Shown here piece by piece: positions 60,326-64,000 of a stretch of DNA of 64,000 bases. The notes below the pieces were generated by a model that was given only the letters and a program-made list of their open reading frames with translations, ran no database searches and was not told the origin of the DNA. The position numbers and the translations under genes are program-made. The stretch is taken from NCBI GenBank assembly GCA_020353515.1, contig CP070695.1, positions 4,715,414-4,779,413 on the forward strand, in the 5' to 3' direction. This DNA is from Candidatus Heimdallarchaeota archaeon (GTDB taxonomy: Archaea; Asgardarchaeota; Heimdallarchaeia; Hodarchaeales; Hodarchaeaceae). Numbering within the stretch: the first letter of the stretch is position 1; each line of letters opens with the position of its first letter.

Positions 60326-63300
60326 ATGAAAAGAAAAACAGTAATTGGAATTATGCTTCTTTGTATTATGTTGGGGATTACTCAAATCCTACTTGATGCA
60401 ACAAATCCTACAATAGCTGCTCGAAGGAGAAAATATAGTCCGATCGTAATCGATGGTGATGAAGACTTCGCTAGGAAGGCTAGGAAGAATGGTTGGCCAG
60501 GTAGCGGAACCAGCATAGATCCATATATAATCGAATATTATGATCTTGTTATTCCTTACAAGAAAGGAAAGAAGTCCACTATTCCATCTGTAGCTATCAG
60601 TATCAGTAATACAACTGTATTTTTTGAAATACGTTACAGTACAATAAGTAATTTCAATGGAGAAGTCGATGGAATTTTACTTTGGAATGTTAAACATGGG
60701 AAAATTTACAACAACACTATCTTCAACTTCGTAAATAGCATATTCCTTGTTGGATCAGACTATGTTAATATCACAAATAATAATATCCAGGCATATAGCG
60801 AAAGTACTGCCACCAGTCCCCCCTCGCAGAATATCCGATACAAAGTAAATAAAATTCAAGCCTTCATTAGCCGTGGTGTCTTTCTCGACCCCTCCAATCA
60901 CAACATCATCGTTAATAACAGCATTTCAGGTTTCACAGGAACAGGAGTAGAACTCCTTGACTCCACCAATAACACTATTGATGGAAATGAGATCGATAGC
61001 AGTGCAGGGGAGAACGGGATATTTCTCGCAGGTTCAGACTATAACAATATCACCAATAATGAGATTTATGGTTATTATGACAACAGTCTCCAAGGAAGCC
61101 CCGTCTCACAGAACATCCGATATAAAGTAGATGGAACTCAAGCTTTCATTAGCCGTGGTGTCTTTCTGGATCCCTCCAATCACAACCTTATCGCTAATAA
61201 CAGTATTTCGGGTTTCACAGGAACAGGAGTAGAACTCCTTGACTCTGCTAATAACACCATTGATGGGAATGAGATTGACAGCAGTGTAGGGGAGAATGGG
61301 GTATTTCTCGTAGGCTCAGACTATAACAATATCACTAATAATGAGATTTTTGGCCATGACAACGATCTCCCCGGGAGTCCCGTCTCACAGAACATCCGAT
61401 ACAGAGTAGATAAAACTCAAGCCTTCATTAGCCGTGGCGTCTTTCTGGATCCCTCCAATCACAACCTTATCGCTAATAACAGTATTTCGGGTTTCACAGG
61501 AACAGGAGTGGAACTCCTTGACTCTGCCAATAATACTATTGATGGAAATGAGATTAATAGCAGCGTGGGGGAGAACGGGGTATTTCTCGCAGGCTCAGAC
61601 TATAATAATATCACTAATAATGAGATTTTTGGCCATAACAACAGTCTCCCAAGGAGTCCCGTCTCACAGAACATCCGATACAGAGTAGATGGAACTCAAG
61701 CTTTCATTAGTCGTGGCGTCTTTCTGGATCCCTCCAATCACAACCTTATCGCTAATAACAGTATTTCGGGTTTCACAGGAACAGGAGTAGAACTTCTTGA
61801 CTCTGCCAATAATACTATTGATGGGAATGAGATCGATAGCAGCGTAGGGGAGAACGGGGTATTTCTCGCAGGCTCCGACTATAACAATATCACTAATAAT
61901 GAGATTTCTGGACATAACAACGATCTCCTAGGGAGTCCCGTCTCACAGAACATCCGATACAGAGTAGATGGAACTCAAGCTTTCATTAGTCGTGGCGTCT
62001 TTCTGGATCCCTCTAATCACAACCTTATCGCTAATAACAGTATTTCGGGTTTTACAGGAACAGGAGTAGAACTCCTTGACTCTGCCAATAACACCATCGA
62101 TGGGAATGAAATTGTCAACAGTTTTGGAGAGAATGAGAACGGGGTATTTCTCGTAGGCTCCGACTATAACAATATCACTAATAATGAGATTTACGGTTAT
62201 TATGACGACAGTTCCCCAGGGAGCCCCATCTCACAGAACATCCGATACAGAGTAGATAGAACTCAAGCCTTCATTAGCCGTGGCGTCTTTCTGGATCCCT
62301 CCAATCACAACCTTATCGCTAATAATACTATCTCTAATGTCACAGGAACAGGAGTGGAGCTCCTTAACTCCGCTAATAACACCCTTGATGGGAATGAGAT
62401 TAGTAACAACGCTGAGAATGGTATTCTCCTACAAGGTTCTAGTAATACAAGTGTTTCTCATAATGTAATATATAATGATGATATTTACGGAGTAACTATA
62501 TCTAGTTTCTCTAATAATAATATCATAAATTGGAACGACTTCATTGGGAATAATATTGGAGGAACCTCTCAAATCAACGATGATGGTTCAGAAAATCAAT
62601 TTACTAATAATTTCTTAGTTGATCACGACAACACAGATAGCGATAATGACAGTGTCTCAGATAATCCTTACAATATTGATGGAGATGCAAGTAGTATTGA
62701 CTATAGTCCAAATTCTCTCCCTGTTCAACCTTTAAAAGATTTAGACTTGGCTTTAGCAGATTTAGATGCTGATATAGATTGGGAATCGGAAACTCTGAAT
62801 TTAAAAAATCAAGGAAATTGGGAAACAGTCAAAATATCACTTCCAGAAGGTTATTCAGCAACAAACATTGATGTTAGTTCTATTTATACCCAAGTAGATG
62901 GTGCTGGTAGGCTTTATGCAAACGAAGAAGCCCAAGTTCAAAATCCAAGGACATTGATAGTTAAATTTGACAGACCCGCATTAGTAATCCTCCTGGAATC
63001 AGCATTAACAACTTATCCAGTTGACGTTAATATGAATATTACAGGCTTCTTAAATGGGGAATTTCTAATGTTCTATGGATTGGACATGGTCAAAATACTC
63101 AATGATGTTTCAGAAAGTCCTGTAATGATTATTGATCAGGATAAGGAGACCTCAGATGGTGATCCAACTCAGATATTTATAGATCAAGTTATTAAGCCAA
63201 CTGTAGCTATTCCAGCGAAAATACTTATTAATCAGATCACTTCTGTGTCTCAAATGCCATTTGGATTGACAATCGGTATTCTTTTTGCTCCCATGATTAC

Positions 63301-63337
63301 GACTGTAGTGATCCGCAGATTTCGTACAAAAAAATAA
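60326..63337 (+). CDS. Beta-helix surface protein with six near-identical repeats
   Basis: A 1003-residue NosD-like right-handed beta-helix protein. A signal peptide (TVIGIMLLCIMLGITQIL) leads to a GSGTSIDPYIIE entry motif and then Asn-rich coils (NNTIDGNEI, YNNITNNEI) typical of parallel beta-helix rungs. Six ~93-residue units, each with SQNIRY, AFISRGVFLDPSNHN and GFTGTGVELLDS, run from about residue 167 to 725. A non-repeated domain follows, and the C-terminus has a hydrophobic helix and RRFRTKK anchor. Likely a cell-surface adhesion or sugar-binding protein. The repeats are so alike at DNA level that assembly collapse or copy-number variation is possible. Confidence 0.85.
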   Translation: MKRKTVIGIMLLCIMLGITQILLDATNPTIAARRRKYSPIVIDGDEDFARKARKNGWPGSGTSIDPYIIEYYDLVIPYKKGKKSTIPSVAISISNTTVFFEIRYSTISNFNGEVDGILLWNVKHGKIYNNTIFNFVNSIFLVGSDYVNITNNNIQAYSESTATSPPSQNIRYKVNKIQAFISRGVFLDPSNHNIIVNNSISGFTGTGVELLDSTNNTIDGNEIDSSAGENGIFLAGSDYNNITNNEIYGYYDNSLQGSPVSQNIRYKVDGTQAFISRGVFLDPSNHNLIANNSISGFTGTGVELLDSANNTIDGNEIDSSVGENGVFLVGSDYNNITNNEIFGHDNDLPGSPVSQNIRYRVDKTQAFISRGVFLDPSNHNLIANNSISGFTGTGVELLDSANNTIDGNEINSSVGENGVFLAGSDYNNITNNEIFGHNNSLPRSPVSQNIRYRVDGTQAFISRGVFLDPSNHNLIANNSISGFTGTGVELLDSANNTIDGNEIDSSVGENGVFLAGSDYNNITNNEISGHNNDLLGSPVSQNIRYRVDGTQAFISRGVFLDPSNHNLIANNSISGFTGTGVELLDSANNTIDGNEIVNSFGENENGVFLVGSDYNNITNNEIYGYYDDSSPGSPISQNIRYRVDRTQAFISRGVFLDPSNHNLIANNTISNVTGTGVELLNSANNTLDGNEISNNAENGILLQGSSNTSVSHNVIYNDDIYGVTISSFSNNNIINWNDFIGNNIGGTSQINDDGSENQFTNNFLVDHDNTDSDNDSVSDNPYNIDGDASSIDYSPNSLPVQPLKDLDLALADLDADIDWESETLNLKNQGNWETVKISLPEGYSATNIDVSSIYTQVDGAGRLYANEEAQVQNPRTLIVKFDRPALVILLESALTTYPVDVNMNITGFLNGEFLMFYGLDMVKILNDVSESPVMIIDQDKETSDGDPTQIFIDQVIKPTVAIPAKILINQITSVSQMPFGLTIGILFAPMITTVVIRRFRTKK
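60824..62510 (+). repeat. Six tandem repeats of about 279 bp within the surface gene
   Basis: Units begin at 60824, 61106, 61385, 61664, 61943 and 62231, spaced 282, 279, 279, 279 and 288 bases, all multiples of three. Units 3-5 are nearly identical in DNA; length differences fall in the same short loop. This indicates recent amplification by recombination or gene conversion. The sixth unit is more divergent and truncated towards its end. Confidence 0.9.
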
Positions 63338-63464
63338 CTCTGAAGTAGCTTTATCTACTTCAGAATCCATATTTTTTCTTTTTGATTAGGAAGTAGTCAA
63401 TATTCTCAATGAATGGGTAATAATTTAAAATCTGATATATTATTGTAATTCGAGGATAATATTA

Positions 63465-64000
63465 TTGCCAGGTCGTTTTACATCAAGATACTTTGGTCGA
63501 GATAAGTTATCTAATGCTGATTTAGAGAAATTAGAATATCTCAAAAGACAAATCTTGAAATGTTATGACTTTATTCAAAAGGGGAACTATGAAAAGGGGT
63601 TAAATCTGGCAGAACAGACATATAAAGAAAGCGAAGAAAATGAAAACTTCATGAAAAGACCAATAATCGTTGACACTACTATCTGTCAAGGATACGCTTT
63701 ATTAGGGCTTGGGAGGCTTGATGAATGCCTTAATATGGTTGAGAAAGGGGAAAACTTACTTGATTCGGTAGAAAATATCAAGAAAAATGAATTGGTTGAG
63801 AAACAAGCAATAATGAGCGAATTAAAAGCTATACTGTATAGACATAAAGGGAATAATATATTAGCATACGACTTTTTAAACAAATCCTCATCTATAATGG
63901 AAAAACTCAAAGAAAAGGGAAATCAGGCAGGATTACTCAATAATATTGCCATTGTTCATGCTTCTGACAACAAACTTGAATCTGCTCTTGAATTTCTACA
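63465..64000 (+). CDS. TPR-repeat protein, truncated by the window edge
   Basis: Translation from the TTG at 63465 gives at least 178 residues, open to the window end. It is helical with tetratricopeptide repeats: GNYEKGLNLAEQTYKE, LGLGRLDECLNMVEKGENLL, KGNNILAYDFLNKSSSIMEK, and AGLLNNIAIVHASDNKLESA. GAGGAT precedes the TTG by about seven bases. Such proteins serve as interaction scaffolds; any catalytic or DNA-binding domain would lie beyond the window. Confidence 0.75.
   Translation, partial: MPGRFTSRYFGRDKLSNADLEKLEYLKRQILKCYDFIQKGNYEKGLNLAEQTYKESEENENFMKRPIIVDTTICQGYALLGLGRLDECLNMVEKGENLLDSVENIKKNELVEKQAIMSELKAILYRHKGNNILAYDFLNKSSSIMEKLKEKGNQAGLLNNIAIVHASDNKLESALEFL

Noticed and set aside
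60824..62510. Tandem repeats as a possible CRISPR array
   Set aside because: The units are about 279 bp, in frame and coding, without short spacers; they belong to a beta-helix protein.

Overview
The window is AT-rich archaeal DNA, most likely from an Asgard archaeon. It carries transcription factor B, an archaeal-type XRE regulator, an Lrp regulator with a TRASH metal-binding tail, UbiA-type archaeal lipid prenyltransferase next to myo-inositol-phosphate synthase, a branched-polyamine synthase and UPF0047. A compact profilin (41806-42174) and a Roadblock/LC7 protein (55896-56285) are the eukaryote-like signatures that point to Asgard. The exact lineage cannot be fixed from this sequence. I found no rRNA, tRNA, CRISPR array, insertion sequence or integrase, so this looks like chromosome with accessory genes scattered among housekeeping ones.

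Layout. 0.5-6 kb: metal-type Lrp regulator, methylthioadenosine phosphorylase family enzyme, BMP-family surface binding protein, FAD oxidoreductase with a small ferredoxin upstream (neither has a normal start codon), zinc-ribbon membrane protein. 6-11.3 kb: phosphofructokinase with pyrophosphate-type residues, followed closely by two N6-adenine methyltransferases. 11.3-16.8 kb: subtilase (apparent CTG start) coupled to HflX, XRE regulator with a perfect inverted repeat in its promoter, TFB, a helical hypothetical, UPF0047. 16.8-24.9 kb: a two-copy DNA methyltransferase whose first copy is degenerate, MFS transporter, anchored surface protein, and an operon of DUF362, DUF6884-like and TGT-like genes. 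25-27.8 kb: a second, divergent TGT-like gene, another DNA methyltransferase, a B-box-like membrane protein. 28-34.7 kb: SDR, both halves of glycine decarboxylase P-protein, an ATP-NAD-kinase-like protein, then CysS. 34.9-44.8 kb: large surface protein, Sir2, an Eco57I/PglX-like methyltransferase, profilin, a further methyltransferase, small membrane proteins, an RHH regulator. 44.8-48.4 kb: a membrane protein with a six-cysteine tail, a PqqD-radical SAM-SPASM protein and a class I methyltransferase. 48.5-55.7 kb: ferritin-like/VIT1 metal transporter, coiled-coil protein, stand-alone swivelling domain, FKBP-like membrane protein, then an operon Ino1 - UbiA - BpsA/AdoMet decarboxylase fusion - CTP-dependent lipid kinase. 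55.9-64 kb: Roadblock protein, MobA-like protein, molybdopterin formate dehydrogenase subunit, a six-repeat beta-helix surface protein and a TPR protein cut by the window edge.

Strongest candidates for an undescribed system: (1) the translationally coupled locus 44789-48377, where a PqqD-type recognition domain fused to a radical SAM/SPASM enzyme sits directly after a membrane protein whose only six cysteines lie in a C-terminal Gly/Ala/Cys tail, suggesting RiPP-like modification of a membrane protein tail; (2) the paired TGT/DpdA-like genes with a DUF6884-like partner at 22403-25972, in a window that also holds six DNA methyltransferase genes and no recognisable restriction nuclease; (3) a fused branched-polyamine synthase/AdoMet decarboxylase that retains all catalytic residues of the decarboxylase. 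Other notable points are apparent near-cognate start codons and several palindromic operator-like sites beside regulators.
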